From DATKKX01 sp035542775 (GTDB lineage Bacteria; Planctomycetota; Phycisphaerae; UBA1845; UTPLA1): a DNA stretch of 41,421 nucleotides. How positions within the stretch are numbered: position 1 is the first letter of the stretch; each line of letters begins with the position of its first letter. Shown here piece after piece: positions 1-9,014 of this stretch. Location: contig DATKKX010000035.1 of NCBI GenBank assembly GCA_035542775.1, positions 1 to 41,421 on the forward strand, in the 5' to 3' direction. A program made the translations under genes and the position numbers. The notes beneath the pieces were generated by a model that worked only from the letters and a program-made list of their open reading frames with translations, was not told the DNA's origin and ran no database searches.

Positions 1-60
1 CCTTCGGCTTCCGGAGGATGAGAAGAACCCCAGGGGCACGCAGGGTAGTGTGCCTTACCC

Positions 61-98
61 CGCATCAAAGAGTGTGATGCGTGGGCATTCAGGGAGGA
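61..98 (+). promoter_or_regulatory. 5' leader hairpin and ribosome binding site of flagellin
   Basis: A perfect 7-bp inverted repeat, CGCATCA (61-67) and TGATGCG (75-81), has a 7-nt loop. It can be extended by three C-G pairs (58-60 with 83-85) around one bulged T. It ends about 10 nt before a strong Shine-Dalgarno, AGGGAGGA (91-98), placed 4 nt before the flagellin ATG at 103. The AGGGA part also fits the ANGGA core bound by CsrA. A weaker hairpin at 1-17 presents a second GGA. No CsrA or FliW gene lies in the window, so regulation by CsrA is only a possibility. The hairpin could simply stabilise an abundant mRNA. Confidence 0.5.
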
Positions 99-102
99 AT
101 CC

Positions 103-1560
103 ATGAGTCGCATCAATACAAACGTCTCCGCGTTGCTGGCCACCCGCTACCTCGTCAACAACCAGCAGGAATTGAACCAGAGCCTCGAACGGCTGAGCTC
201 CGGCCTCCGCATCAACCGAGGCGCGGATGACCCGGCGGGCCTGATCGCATCAGAGTCGTTGCGGACCGAGATGCGCGGGCTGGAGGCGGCGATCAACAAC
301 TCGTCGCGAGCGGTCAACGTGATCTCCACGGCGGATGCGGCCCTTTCGGAAGTGTCCGACATGCTGTTGCAGATCAAAGGACTGATCGACAACTCCAGCA
401 ACTCCGGGGCCCTGTCCGACGAGGAGCTTCAGGCCAATCAGTTGCAGGTTGACTCTCTGCTGGAGAGCATCAACCGCGTGGCCAACTCCGCGCAGTTCAA
501 CGGCAAGAAGCTGCTGAACGGGGAGCTCGGCTACACCATCAACGGCCTGGACGACACCAAGATTGGCCGCCTGGAGGCGTTCGGCGCCCGAGTGCCCGCG
601 GGTTCACAACAGTTGGTCACCGTGCAGGTGACGACCTCGGCCCAGACCGCCCACATCAACATCGGCACCGGCGGCAATGTGGGTATCTCGTCGTCGGGCA
701 ACTTGTCGCAGGGCAACAACGTGACCCTCGAAGTCCGTGGCACCCTGGGCACAGAGATCTTCACGTTCACCGGCAGCACGACGATGGACACCATCGCTCA
801 GACGATCACCAACTCGAAGACTCTGACCGGCGTTTCGGCCACCGCCAGCGCCACCGGAATCTCGTTCAACAGCACGCAGTACGGCAGCAGCGAATTCGTC
901 TCCGTGCGGGCGGTCACCGGAACATTCACCGTCAACCCGGGCGACCAGGGCGACACCGAGGATCGCGGTCGGGATGCCGCGGTTCTGTTCAACGGCCAGA
1001 GCGCCACGGTCGACGGACTAATCGCCAAGATTCGGACCAACGGTCTGGATCTGGTGGCCGAGCTGACCACGGATTTCGGTACCAGCGTCGGATCGGAGAG
1101 CTTCACGATCACCGGCGGCGGCGCCAACTTCCAGATCGGCCCCCAGGTGAACAGCGACGGTCTGGTCAGCGTGGGCATTCCCTCCATTACCACCTCGAAC
1201 CTGGGCAACAGCGTGTACGGCTACCTGAATACGCTGGCCTCGGGCGGGGAGCACGAAATTGTGGATCCGGACAACCACGCCACCGCGGAGAAAATCGTCG
1301 CCGCGGCGATTTCGCAGGTCGCGATCCTGAGCGGCCGGCTGGGCGGGTTCCAGGCCAACCAGGTGGAAACCAACCTGAACAGCCTGCGGACCGCGCTGGA
1401 GAACGTGACCGCCTCCGAGTCAACGATTCGCGACACCGACTACGCCTCCGAGGTCTCCAACCTGACTCGCGCCCAGATCGTGGTGCAGTCCAGCGTACAA
1501 ATGCTGGGAATCGCTAACTCCTCGCCGCAGGTTGTGTTGTCACTACTGCGAGGGGCATAG
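103..1560 (+). CDS. fliC: Flagellin (filament subunit)
   Basis: This is a 485-aa flagellin, exported through the flagellar type III apparatus and polymerised into the filament. The first ~140 residues are the conserved D0/D1 coil, with the typical LSSGLRINRGADDPAGL segment. The last ~80 residues are the matching C-terminal coil (VETNLNSLRTALENV through the IANSSPQVVLSLL end). The middle (about residues 165-370) is a Thr/Ser/Gly-rich variable region containing a hook-IN-like motif and a GGANFQIGPQVN segment. There is no signal peptide, as expected. The ATG at 103 follows AGGGAGGA. FliD and FliS genes follow on the same strand after a 650-bp gap, giving a filament cluster. The family assignment is certain; no other reading fits. 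Confidence 0.97.
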   Translation: MSRINTNVSALLATRYLVNNQQELNQSLERLSSGLRINRGADDPAGLIASESLRTEMRGLEAAINNSSRAVNVISTADAALSEVSDMLLQIKGLIDNSSNSGALSDEELQANQLQVDSLLESINRVANSAQFNGKKLLNGELGYTINGLDDTKIGRLEAFGARVPAGSQQLVTVQVTTSAQTAHINIGTGGNVGISSSGNLSQGNNVTLEVRGTLGTEIFTFTGSTTMDTIAQTITNSKTLTGVSATASATGISFNSTQYGSSEFVSVRAVTGTFTVNPGDQGDTEDRGRDAAVLFNGQSATVDGLIAKIRTNGLDLVAELTTDFGTSVGSESFTITGGGANFQIGPQVNSDGLVSVGIPSITTSNLGNSVYGYLNTLASGGEHEIVDPDNHATAEKIVAAAISQVAILSGRLGGFQANQVETNLNSLRTALENVTASESTIRDTDYASEVSNLTRAQIVVQSSVQMLGIANSSPQVVLSLLRGA

Positions 1561-2213
1561 TCGCCCGCCGCCGCATCGGCAACGGAAACGGCGGCTTGCT
1601 CCCCGCGCCCAAGGGCGAGCCCTGCTGAACCGACTGCATCCAAGGGACGGAATCCTGCCGACCTTCCGATCCAGGTCGGCCCGCGGGCCAACCGATAATA
1701 CGGTTGCTCGACCACCGTCGTGGAGGTCACGCCGAGTCACGGAATCGCCGTTGTGGAGACATGCGATGCGGGCAGCGGCTTCAGATCGCGAATGGTGCCA
1801 CAAGAGCGGCGTCATACTCACCTGCTACGTGGACGGACGAAAGCGGTTTCGGGCCGTGCCGCTCGATTCTGCGGCGTCGCCGGGGGAACCGGCCGACCAG
1901 GCCGTGCGCGAGTCAGACGGAGCGAGGGCCGAGCAGGCCCCACTGGGGGCGCGGCGGTTTCGACGCCCGAACTGAACGGGGTTTCCTCACTACCGACGTG
2001 TTGCCGCGTGCAGATTGATGCCGGCAGGGTCCGGGCCTTCGCGAGTCGTGCCGAGCCATTACCAGCCGATCGCTCCGACCACATCCCCTGGGACTGTTTC
2101 AGTACTGTTATCCACCAGCTGGCGGGCTGCATCGCCCGCCGGGAGCGAAGTGCCGCTTCGAAAGTGTGTGCGGTCCGGCGCAATTGCCGACATACAAGTG
2201 GGAGTTTTTGTCT
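1561..2213. other. Intergenic region between flagellin and fliD, no gene seen
   Basis: Several open frames cross this 653-bp stretch, but none resembles a known protein and none has a convincing ribosome binding site. Just after the flagellin stop there is a 7-bp stem, GCCGCCG (1567-1573) and CGGCGGC (1589-1595), with no following T run, so it is at best a weak terminator. A CCGATAA string at 1692-1698 resembles a sigma-28 -10 element but has no -35 partner at the right distance. The region probably holds the fliD promoter, which I could not place. Confidence 0.5.
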
Positions 2214-5200
2214 ATGTCCATCGTATCAAGCGGTACAGGCCTGATCTCCGGTCTGCCCATCTCAGACCTGATCGACGCGATGCTGTCCGTTGACAAGCAG
2301 CCCGTAACGCTGATGCAGAATAACCTCAGCGAGCTGACCAACCGCCGGACGGCGCTGCTTCAGATTTCGGCTCAACTCGCGGCCATGCAGAATGCCGTGC
2401 TGCGGCTGGACAGCGCCGATTTCTTCCGCACCGCCAAGGCCGCCAGCTCGGACGAAGGCTCGATTCTGGCAACCGCCGGAACTGGAGCTTCCCCCGGCCA
2501 ATACACCTTCACCGTCCGCAGTCTTGCCGCCTCGCACCAGCTCATCTCGAGAGGTTTCGCCACCCGGAGCGAGACGCCCGTCGGAGCCGGCACCTTCACC
2601 ATCGAGAGCGCTGAAGCATTGCTCAATCGGTCGACCTCCTTGAGCAGGCTGAACGGCGGAGACGGCGTGCCCGCGGGCAAGATCCGGATCACCGACCGGG
2701 CGGGCCGCTCCGCCCAGATCGATCTCACCACCGCGCAGACCATCGACGACGTGGTGAGCGCCATCAACGGCCAGACTTCGGCTGACGTGAGGGCTCGCAT
2801 CGACGGCGATCATTTGCTGCTCGAGGATGAAACCGGTCTGACCACGGGGAGCCTTTCCGTGGCCGAAGTCGGCGCCGGCCGCACGGCGGCCGGCCTTGGC
2901 CTGTCGGGCAGCTCCTCGACCGGAACGATCGCGGGGTCAAATGTGGTCTTCCTCTCGAATACGACGAGGTTGATCAATCTGAACGACGGCAACGGCGTGC
3001 GCCACGCCAAGAACCAGTCCGACTTCTCCGTGTCCCTGGCCGACGGAAGCGTGCTGCAATTCGGTCTTTCCGAGTACCTGGCGACGGATATGCGGCTGTC
3101 CATGCTCAACAACGGGGCGGGTGTCCCTGGCGGGCAAATCAGCCTGACCAACAAGGCCGGGAAAACCGCCACCGTCGATCTTGCCGGCGCCACGACCATC
3201 GGGGACGTCAAGACGGCCATTGAATCGTCCGGGCTGGGCCTCACGGTCAGCTTCAGCGGCGCCCATCTCGTCGTGACCGACGGCTCCAGCGGCAAAGGTC
3301 AGACCAAGATTGAGGAGGTCGGCGACGGCACCACGGCCCAGGCCCTGGGGCTGTTGGGCTCGTCGAGCGGCGGCACGTTGAAGGGCAAGGACATTTATTT
3401 CGTCAGGACGGTCGGGGACGTCCTGCGAGTCATCAACTCGGACCCCGCCAACGGAGGCAAGCTGGTGGCCTCAATCTCCTCCAGCGGCACCGGCCTGACG
3501 CTGACCGACACGACCACGGGAGCCAGCCAATTCCAGGTCACGGCCATGAACGGCTCCCAGGCCGCGGAAGACCTCGGCTTCCTTACGGCCGCCGCCGGCG
3601 GTCTGATCGAGTCGCGCCGCCTGCTGGCCGGCTTGAGCAGCGTGCTGACGCGGTCGCTGAACGGAGGCAAAGGAGTGGACCTGGGGCAGATTCAAGTGAC
3701 CGATCGCGCCGGTACCAGCGCCACGGTGGATCTGAGCGGAGCCCAGACGCTGGCGGACATCATCGCCGCGATCAACGCTGCGCCGACGGAGATTACCGCG
3801 TCGGTGTCGAGTTCCGGTCTGAGCGTCGAGCTGGTCGACACCAGCAACGGGTCGGGGCCGCTGCAAATCGAGGACCTGACCGGAACGACGGCGCACGATC
3901 TGAACATCGAGTTCAACGGAGCCGCCGGCAGCGTGTCGAGCGGCAACTTACAGAAACAATATGTCTCCAGCGCGATGCGACTGTCGGAGTTTCGCGGCGG
4001 CATCCCGGCCGGCAAATTCCGCATCACCAACAGCCTCGGCAAGTCTGCGGTCGTCGACCTCACCCAGGGCAATGAGCAGACTCTGCAGGACGTCATCGAT
4101 GAGATCAACTCCCGCGGCATCAGCGTGACCGCCCGGATCAACGATACGGGCGACGGGCTGCTGCTCGAAGACACCGCCGGGGGCGGCGGGCTCCTGAAGG
4201 TGACGGAAGAGGGCAGCGGAAGCACCGCTCAATCGTTGAACATTCTGGGCTCGGCCGCGACGGGCAAGACCACGATCGACGGGAGCTTCGAGACGCGGGT
4301 CACTGTGACCGGCGCCGACACGCTCGATACGGTGCTTGCGAAACTGAAGTCCTCCCGTGCGCCGGTGAACGCCGCAATTCTCAACGACGGTGCCAGCGGC
4401 CAGCCCTATCGTCTGAACCTGAGCAGTTCTCGATCGGGCCGCGATGGGGCGCTGGCCATCGACAGCGGCACGACCGGCCTGTCGTTCGGCACGCTGGTTC
4501 AGGGCCGCGATGCCGCCGTCCTGTTGGGGCCGGCGGACGCGGAGTCGCCCTTCGTGCTGACCAGTTCCACCAATACCCTGAGCGATACGATCAGCGGCGT
4601 GCGGCTGGATCTCATCGCTCCGAGCCAGACGCCGGTGACCGTCAGCATCACCAAAGACACCGACAGCGTGGCCAGTGACTTGTCGAACTTCGTTTCCGCC
4701 TTCAATGCCGTCATCAGCACCATCGATAAGCTGAGCGCGTACAACACCGACACGCAGGAGCGAGGCATCCTCAATGCGGACGCCACCACGCGCAATATTC
4801 GCGATTCGCTGATCAGCATGGTCAACAGCACCGTGGCGGGGCTATCCGGCAAGTACACTCGGCTCAGCAGCGTGGGCATCACCTTGTCCGGCGGCAATTC
4901 GCTCGCTTTCGACGAGGACAAGTTCAAGCAGGCCATGGCCAGCGACGCTACCGCGGTGGAGGACTTGTTCACCACGGCGGATACCGGCTTCGGCACCGTT
5001 ATCAAGAACGAGATCAAGCATTTCACTGACACGGACACCGGTGTCATCCCGTTGCAGGATCAGTCGCTGCAGGATTCTGCGCGGATGCTCAATGACCGCA
5101 TCACTCAGATGAATGCACTGATCGAGAAGCGGCGAGCCCGATTGCAGGAACAGTTCAACGCCATGGAGACGACGCTGGCGAAATTGCAGTCGCAGCAGAC

Positions 5201-5288
5201 GGCTCTGACCGCCCTGTCCAACTTCCAGCTCAGCCTCAACAGCAGCTCCAGCTCCAGTTCGGGCCTCGGCTTGAAGACCTCCTCGTAA
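2214..5288 (+). CDS. fliD: Flagellar filament cap protein FliD, repeat-expanded
   Basis: This is a 1024-aa filament cap (hook-associated protein 2), which sits at the filament tip and folds incoming flagellin. The N-terminus (SSGTGLISGLPISDLIDAML) is the typical FliD_N start. The C-terminal part (about 763-1010) has the FliD_C pattern, beginning LVQGRDAAVL, and ends in a coiled coil (LIEKRRARLQEQFNAMETTL) and a Ser-rich tail. FliD proteins are usually roughly 400-700 aa. The extra length is a series of ~100-residue units at about 142-248, 293-395, 477-580 and 587-690, plus partial copies around 396-465 and 695-760. Each unit has a GG.G.P.G.I.ITD.AGK.A..DL....T..DV...IN pattern, similar to flagellin hook-IN motifs. 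The start is the ATG at 2214, with GGGAG 10 nt upstream. A GTG at 2166 is in frame but would add 16 residues unlike FliD. Confidence 0.93.
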   Translation: MSIVSSGTGLISGLPISDLIDAMLSVDKQPVTLMQNNLSELTNRRTALLQISAQLAAMQNAVLRLDSADFFRTAKAASSDEGSILATAGTGASPGQYTFTVRSLAASHQLISRGFATRSETPVGAGTFTIESAEALLNRSTSLSRLNGGDGVPAGKIRITDRAGRSAQIDLTTAQTIDDVVSAINGQTSADVRARIDGDHLLLEDETGLTTGSLSVAEVGAGRTAAGLGLSGSSSTGTIAGSNVVFLSNTTRLINLNDGNGVRHAKNQSDFSVSLADGSVLQFGLSEYLATDMRLSMLNNGAGVPGGQISLTNKAGKTATVDLAGATTIGDVKTAIESSGLGLTVSFSGAHLVVTDGSSGKGQTKIEEVGDGTTAQALGLLGSSSGGTLKGKDIYFVRTVGDVLRVINSDPANGGKLVASISSSGTGLTLTDTTTGASQFQVTAMNGSQAAEDLGFLTAAAGGLIESRRLLAGLSSVLTRSLNGGKGVDLGQIQVTDRAGTSATVDLSGAQTLADIIAAINAAPTEITASVSSSGLSVELVDTSNGSGPLQIEDLTGTTAHDLNIEFNGAAGSVSSGNLQKQYVSSAMRLSEFRGGIPAGKFRITNSLGKSAVVDLTQGNEQTLQDVIDEINSRGISVTARINDTGDGLLLEDTAGGGGLLKVTEEGSGSTAQSLNILGSAATGKTTIDGSFETRVTVTGADTLDTVLAKLKSSRAPVNAAILNDGASGQPYRLNLSSSRSGRDGALAIDSGTTGLSFGTLVQGRDAAVLLGPADAESPFVLTSSTNTLSDTISGVRLDLIAPSQTPVTVSITKDTDSVASDLSNFVSAFNAVISTIDKLSAYNTDTQERGILNADATTRNIRDSLISMVNSTVAGLSGKYTRLSSVGITLSGGNSLAFDEDKFKQAMASDATAVEDLFTTADTGFGTVIKNEIKHFTDTDTGVIPLQDQSLQDSARMLNDRITQMNALIEKRRARLQEQFNAMETTLAKLQSQQTALTALSNFQLSLNSSSSSSSGLGLKTSS
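2637..4283 (+). repeat. Tandem ~310-bp hook-IN-like coding repeats inside fliD
   Basis: Four diverged units of about 100 codons lie at roughly 2637-2957, 3090-3398, 3642-3953 and 3972-4283. A half unit (3399-3608) sits between the second and third. Each begins near a leucine followed by NGG/NNG..VPAG, continues with ITD/LTNKAGK and DL...T..DV...I, and ends with AEVGAG..A..LGL or a similar string. The units are similar at protein level but clearly diverged at DNA level. This points to old internal duplication rather than a recent expansion. Confidence 0.75.
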
Positions 5289-5292
5289 CTAT

Positions 5293-5327
5293 CGGACCAT
5301 ACCGCGGTCCGGCCGTCGGGACGGACC
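5293..5327 (+). repeat. Three-arm inverted repeat after fliD
   Basis: Immediately after the fliD stop, CGGACC (5293-5298), GGTCCG (5306-5311) and CGGACC (5322-5327) can form either of two mutually exclusive 6-bp stems sharing the middle arm. There is no T run. It may be a weak terminator or processing site in the 223-nt fliD-fliS spacer, or chance in GC-rich DNA. Confidence 0.35.
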
Positions 5328-5511
5328 ACTCTCCCCCTGGGCCGGGAGACGTTTCAGCTTATCCGGACAGAGCCATTCACCGATGCAAGATGGAGAGCGA
5401 GTGCAATCGCGGCCGGGTGCTCCAAGAGCCCGGGCGCGAGCATAGCCCGGCCGCCGCCAAGGACGGGCGCCCCCATCAGCCGTGGGTGTGTTTGCGGAGC
5501 AGAGTGCAGCC

Positions 5512-5958
5512 ATGATGCAGGAGGTTTCTGAAGAATATCTCCGGAACGCCGTGCTGACCGCGACGAGCGAGCACCTGGTGCTGATGCTCTACGACGGCGC
5601 CATCCGCTTCGCGCGAAAGGCACGCCAGGCCCTGGAGCGCAAGGATTTCGAGACCAGTTGTGAGGCTCTTCTGCGAGCCCAAAGAATCGTTGAGGAATTG
5701 CAGGCCGGCCTCCGTTCCGAGGTTGATCCGGACCTCTGCCGCCAGATGAGCAGCCTCTACACGTTCATTGTCGATCGTCTCATCCAGGCAAATATGAAAC
5801 ATGAGGTGACTCTCATTGACGAGGCTTTGCAGGTCCTTGAGCATCAGCGAGAAACCTGGCGGCTGCTGTTGGAGAAGGTCCGTGGCACCCCTCTCACCAC
5901 GGCGCCGGTCGGGGCGAGGGCGCCGGTCGAAAGCACCGGCTTGAGCATCCAGGTCTAG
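5512..5958 (+). CDS. fliS: Flagellar secretion chaperone FliS
   Basis: This is a 148-aa FliS, which binds the C-terminal helix of flagellin in the cytoplasm and prevents premature polymerisation before export. The sequence shows the family pattern: EEYLRNAVLTATSEHLVLM followed by LYDGAIRFARKA, then helical segments with LQAGLR and LYTFIVDRL. The length is close to the usual 125-140 aa, with a short extra tail after about residue 130. I chose the ATG at 5512 because the distance to the VLTAT motif matches other FliS proteins. An in-frame GTG at 5482 would add ten residues and has no better ribosome binding site; a second ATG lies at 5515. It follows fliD, as is common in filament clusters. Confidence 0.92.
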   Translation: MMQEVSEEYLRNAVLTATSEHLVLMLYDGAIRFARKARQALERKDFETSCEALLRAQRIVEELQAGLRSEVDPDLCRQMSSLYTFIVDRLIQANMKHEVTLIDEALQVLEHQRETWRLLLEKVRGTPLTTAPVGARAPVESTGLSIQV

Positions 5959-6342
5959 AACCTCCGGCACAATCTCCTGCGGCCCGGACTCCGGACCTGT
6001 CCGGCTCCCGGAACGACCCGCCTGACAGCGTCACAGCTCTAGAGAACCCCCTTCGCCAGAGACGGATCACTGGAATACGGGCCGGGGCGCGGCCGCGTCC
6101 GGGGCGGCGGACGTTCGGGTTTCGCGCACCGGCGGGGCGGGTGTAGCGGGCCTTCAAGCGCTACCCGATAATAGATGACGGAGACGAGCCGGGGCGGCCC
6201 TATGGTGGCCTTTTCGCTCGCCCGGAGGGTGAACCTTCGGATGGGACAGTCTGTAGACCATACGGAGCCCCCGGACATTGAGATGACTATGGTATCCGGC
6301 CTTCGGCGGACGCCGAGGCGAGACTTGAAGAGGTTGACGGCG
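5959..6342. other. Gap between fliS and TPR gene, no gene seen
   Basis: This 384-bp stretch shows no gene. CCGGAC occurs twice (5984-5989 and 5991-5996), followed by GTCCGG (5999-6004), so one 6-bp hairpin can form soon after the fliS stop. A CCGATAAT string near 6165-6173 again looks like half of a sigma-28 promoter without its -35 element. An open frame runs through from 6175 into the next gene, but its N-terminal part does not look like protein. Confidence 0.4.
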
Positions 6343-7452
6343 ATGACAATGAGACGGCTTGGCCCGGCAAGTGCGGCGGCGGTTCTGATCTGCATGGCGG
6401 CGTGGGCAATTCCTGTTTACGGGCAACCGCCGGGCGCCGAAAGGGCGGCGCGACCGGGCGAAAGCCCTGAGGAACTGGTGCAGGCCGCACTGGAGAAGAT
6501 TGACGGCGGAGACCTGGAGCAGGCCATGATGCTCTTCCAGAGGGCAAGGCGGCTCAAACCCAGCATGCCCAAGCTCTCCCTTGTCGAAGGGCTCCTGCTG
6601 ATGATGAACCCGAAGAACCCCCAGTCCGCCGCCGCCATTTTGAGACTGCAGGAATATAACGACTCGGATGAAGGGAAGAAGGACTACCGCGGCTTCGCCG
6701 CGATGGGCTCGATATACAAAGACTCGCGGACCTATCGGCAGGCGATAAGACCCCTGGAGCTGGCCAAGAAACTGGCGCCGGCCGAAGAGAACGGGAAATT
6801 CGTCCGGGCCAACATCACCATGGATCTGGCGTTTTCGTACCTGGGCCTGGACAGGAAGAAGGAAGCGATGGAAACGGCCAAGGAGGCGGTGTCATCAGCA
6901 CCGAACGATCCCAAGATTCAACTCGGCCTGGCGCAGGTGGCAGTGACGCCGCCCCGCCAGGAAACAGACCAGCTCGGCCAGGCGCGCGCGGGAGTAACAG
7001 CCGAAGACCTGGCCGTTGCCGAACCAGCGGTCAAAAAGGCAATCGACTTGCTGAAGACAAAGATACAGACGCAGCCTTTCGATGAAGACGCTCACAGGAT
7101 GTTGCAGAGTTGCTACGATAACCTGGTCACAGTGAAGAGGAACGCGCTCAAAGCTGCACCTGACGACGGCGGCATCATCATGGGCTTGGCCGGTGCGATG
7201 CGCGACAACGGAGAGCTGGCTCGACGCTTCGGTATGTTGACAGCCCGGCAATATGCCCTGCAGGCCATCGACAAGGACCCCAAGAAATATGAGTGGCAGG
7301 TATACACCGCCCAACTGGAGGCGGATCTCGGCGCCTATCAGGACGCCGCCAAAAGGCTCAACGACGTTCTCAAGGAATCGCCTGACAACCAGGAGGCGGC
7401 CAAGCTGCTGGAGAGCCTGCCGTCGCAGACCGGCGCCGCTCGGCCGAAGTAG
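6343..7452 (+). CDS. Secreted tetratricopeptide-repeat protein
   Basis: This is a 369-aa protein with an N-terminal signal peptide (MRRLGPASAAAVLICM then AAWAIPVYGQPP, probable cleavage after YGQ or just before), followed by TPR-like helices. Recognisable repeat helices include LEQAMMLFQRARRLKPS, YRQAIRPLELAKKLAP, KEAMETAKEAVSSAPNDPKI, ALQAIDKDP and YQDAAKRLNDVLKESPDN. It is probably periplasmic and a scaffold for protein contacts; no catalytic residues are seen. The start at 6343 (or the ATG two codons later) is chosen because it puts the signal peptide at the N-terminus, with AAGAGG about 10 nt upstream. An upstream in-frame extension to 6175 looks non-coding. A link to the flagellar genes just before it is possible but not shown. 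Confidence 0.75.
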   Translation: MTMRRLGPASAAAVLICMAAWAIPVYGQPPGAERAARPGESPEELVQAALEKIDGGDLEQAMMLFQRARRLKPSMPKLSLVEGLLLMMNPKNPQSAAAILRLQEYNDSDEGKKDYRGFAAMGSIYKDSRTYRQAIRPLELAKKLAPAEENGKFVRANITMDLAFSYLGLDRKKEAMETAKEAVSSAPNDPKIQLGLAQVAVTPPRQETDQLGQARAGVTAEDLAVAEPAVKKAIDLLKTKIQTQPFDEDAHRMLQSCYDNLVTVKRNALKAAPDDGGIIMGLAGAMRDNGELARRFGMLTARQYALQAIDKDPKKYEWQVYTAQLEADLGAYQDAAKRLNDVLKESPDNQEAAKLLESLPSQTGAARPK

Positions 7453-7793
7453 ACGAGCCGGCGCGAACAACCTCCGAACACGCTTTGCCATCGAGATTCT
7501 CAAACGCCCGGCAATCGCTGCGCGAAGGTCGGCGATTGTTGCCTGTTGACACGCCGGCGCTCGCATCGCAACGCCAAATTCCACATGGGTTTACGCCCAT
7601 GGGTGAGGCGTGCCGGTGTTCAAGTCACCCTCCTTTACAGGTCGATAGATTCACGTGGCTTATCGGACAGGAACCGCGCGAGGCTCTCGTTGATGAAAGC
7701 TGATTCGCCGGGTGATGGCAGCCGATAAGTCCACCGGCAGGTCCCGGAAAACTGCACGGCAATCGGCGCCAGGGGCCGTCATCGACGCGAGTT
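7453..7793. other. Gap between TPR gene and TolB-like gene, no gene seen
   Basis: This 341-bp stretch shows no supported gene. A 6-bp palindrome, CATGGG (7584-7589) and CCCATG (7596-7601) around TTTACG, is the only clear structure. Short open frames here do not resemble proteins. Confidence 0.4.
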
Positions 7794-8981
7794 ATGCGAT
7801 TACGGAGTCTCGAGTTGATTTCATCTCGATGGTTCTGGGTCCTGATTGTGCTCTCGGCAGCCGCGCTGATCGTCGGCTCCGGCTGTGCGCCGCAGGAACG
7901 CATCGGTTCCGACTCCGGACAGGCGGCGGCGAACAACTCCGCATCGCGAACTGCCTCCGAAATCGAGAAGAATCGAGACCTGCGGCTCTTCGGGGCGGAT
8001 GATTCGGCGCAGGACATCGCCTTCGAAGGCCGGGCCGCGATCGACGTCGAGCAGCACACCTTTCCGGGAGAGGGCGCCGATTTCGATCCTGACGTCGATC
8101 CCGCCGGCAAGCATCTGGTCTTCGCCTCCACCCGTCACTCGCGGCGCAGTCATTTGTACATCAAGGCGATCGGCGGCGCGGTGATCACGCAGATCACGGA
8201 TGAACAGGCCGACGATGCCCAGCCGGCTTTCGATCCTTCGGGGGATCGGGTGGCGTTCGCCAGCAATCGCGCCGGCCAATGGGACATCTGGGTCGTCGAT
8301 GCCAACGGGAAGAACCCCATCCAGATCACCAACAGCCCGGCGCCGGAGCTGCATCCGAGCTGGTCGCCGGACGGGCGCTCTCTGGTGTACTGCCGCTTGA
8401 CTTCCAGCGAGAACCGCGGCGAGTTGTGGGTTGTGGATCTGGAGAACCCCGGCATGAAGCGGTTCATCGGAGAGGGGTTGTTTCCGGATTGGTCGCCGAA
8501 GGGTGACAAAATCGCCTATCAGAGGGCTCGCGAGCGGGGCAGCGGCTGGTTCAGCATCTGGACGCTCGATTTTCGAAACGGCGACGTCCTCTACCCCAGC
8601 GAGATCGCCAGCAGCCCGGTCGCGGCTTACATCTGCCCGACCTGGTCGGCGGACGGCGAGCAGCTCGCTTTCGCCGCCGTCGTCGGGGCCAGGCCGTCCG
8701 TATCCGGCAACGGAGATGTTCGTCCCGCCTCTCTCCGGGGGCGATCGGACATCCTCATCGTCGACGCCGACGGGCGAGGCCTGCAACGGCTGACTGACGG
8801 GCACGGGGAGAACTATTCGCCCGCCTGGGCGGTTGACGGTCGGATTTTCTTCACCGCCAAACACAACGACGGTGAGACGATCTGGAGCGTCAAGCCTTTT
8901 CGGCCGACACGGCCGAGCGAGCCTTCGGTCACGACGGGCAACCGCCGGGCCGCCGGAGTGTTCGAGACGGATGCAGAATAA
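7794..8981 (+). CDS. TolB-like beta-propeller (PD40) envelope protein
   Basis: This is a 395-aa exported protein. The N-terminus has a hydrophobic segment (about 13-29) ending in VGSGC at Cys31. This resembles a lipoprotein box, though with Gly rather than Leu/Val at -3. The rest is built of TolB/PD40-type blades: FDPDVDPAGKHLVFAST, AQPAFDPSGDRVAFASNRAG, ELHPSWSPDGRSLVY, FPDWSPKGDKIAYQRA, ICPTWSADGEQLAFAA and YSPAWAVDGRIFFTA, with short WDIWVVDANG-type strands between them. TolB acts in the periplasm in the Tol-Pal envelope system. This protein lacks an obvious separate TolB N-terminal domain and is not next to tolA/pal, so it should be called only TolB-like. The ATG at 7794 has a poor ribosome binding site; a TTG at 7815 is an alternative. 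Confidence 0.8.
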   Translation: MRLRSLELISSRWFWVLIVLSAAALIVGSGCAPQERIGSDSGQAAANNSASRTASEIEKNRDLRLFGADDSAQDIAFEGRAAIDVEQHTFPGEGADFDPDVDPAGKHLVFASTRHSRRSHLYIKAIGGAVITQITDEQADDAQPAFDPSGDRVAFASNRAGQWDIWVVDANGKNPIQITNSPAPELHPSWSPDGRSLVYCRLTSSENRGELWVVDLENPGMKRFIGEGLFPDWSPKGDKIAYQRARERGSGWFSIWTLDFRNGDVLYPSEIASSPVAAYICPTWSADGEQLAFAAVVGARPSVSGNGDVRPASLRGRSDILIVDADGRGLQRLTDGHGENYSPAWAVDGRIFFTAKHNDGETIWSVKPFRPTRPSEPSVTTGNRRAAGVFETDAE

Positions 8982-9014
8982 CGGCAACCGCGATTGCGGT
9001 CTGGTCGCAAGACA

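Noticed and set aside
1692..1698. Sigma-28 promoter (CCGATAA) before fliD, and a similar string near 6165
   Set aside because: Neither has a TAAA-like -35 element at the correct distance.
7821..8987. Long leftward open frame opposite the TolB-like gene
   Set aside because: It is a shadow; the opposite strand has clear PD40 blades and a signal peptide.
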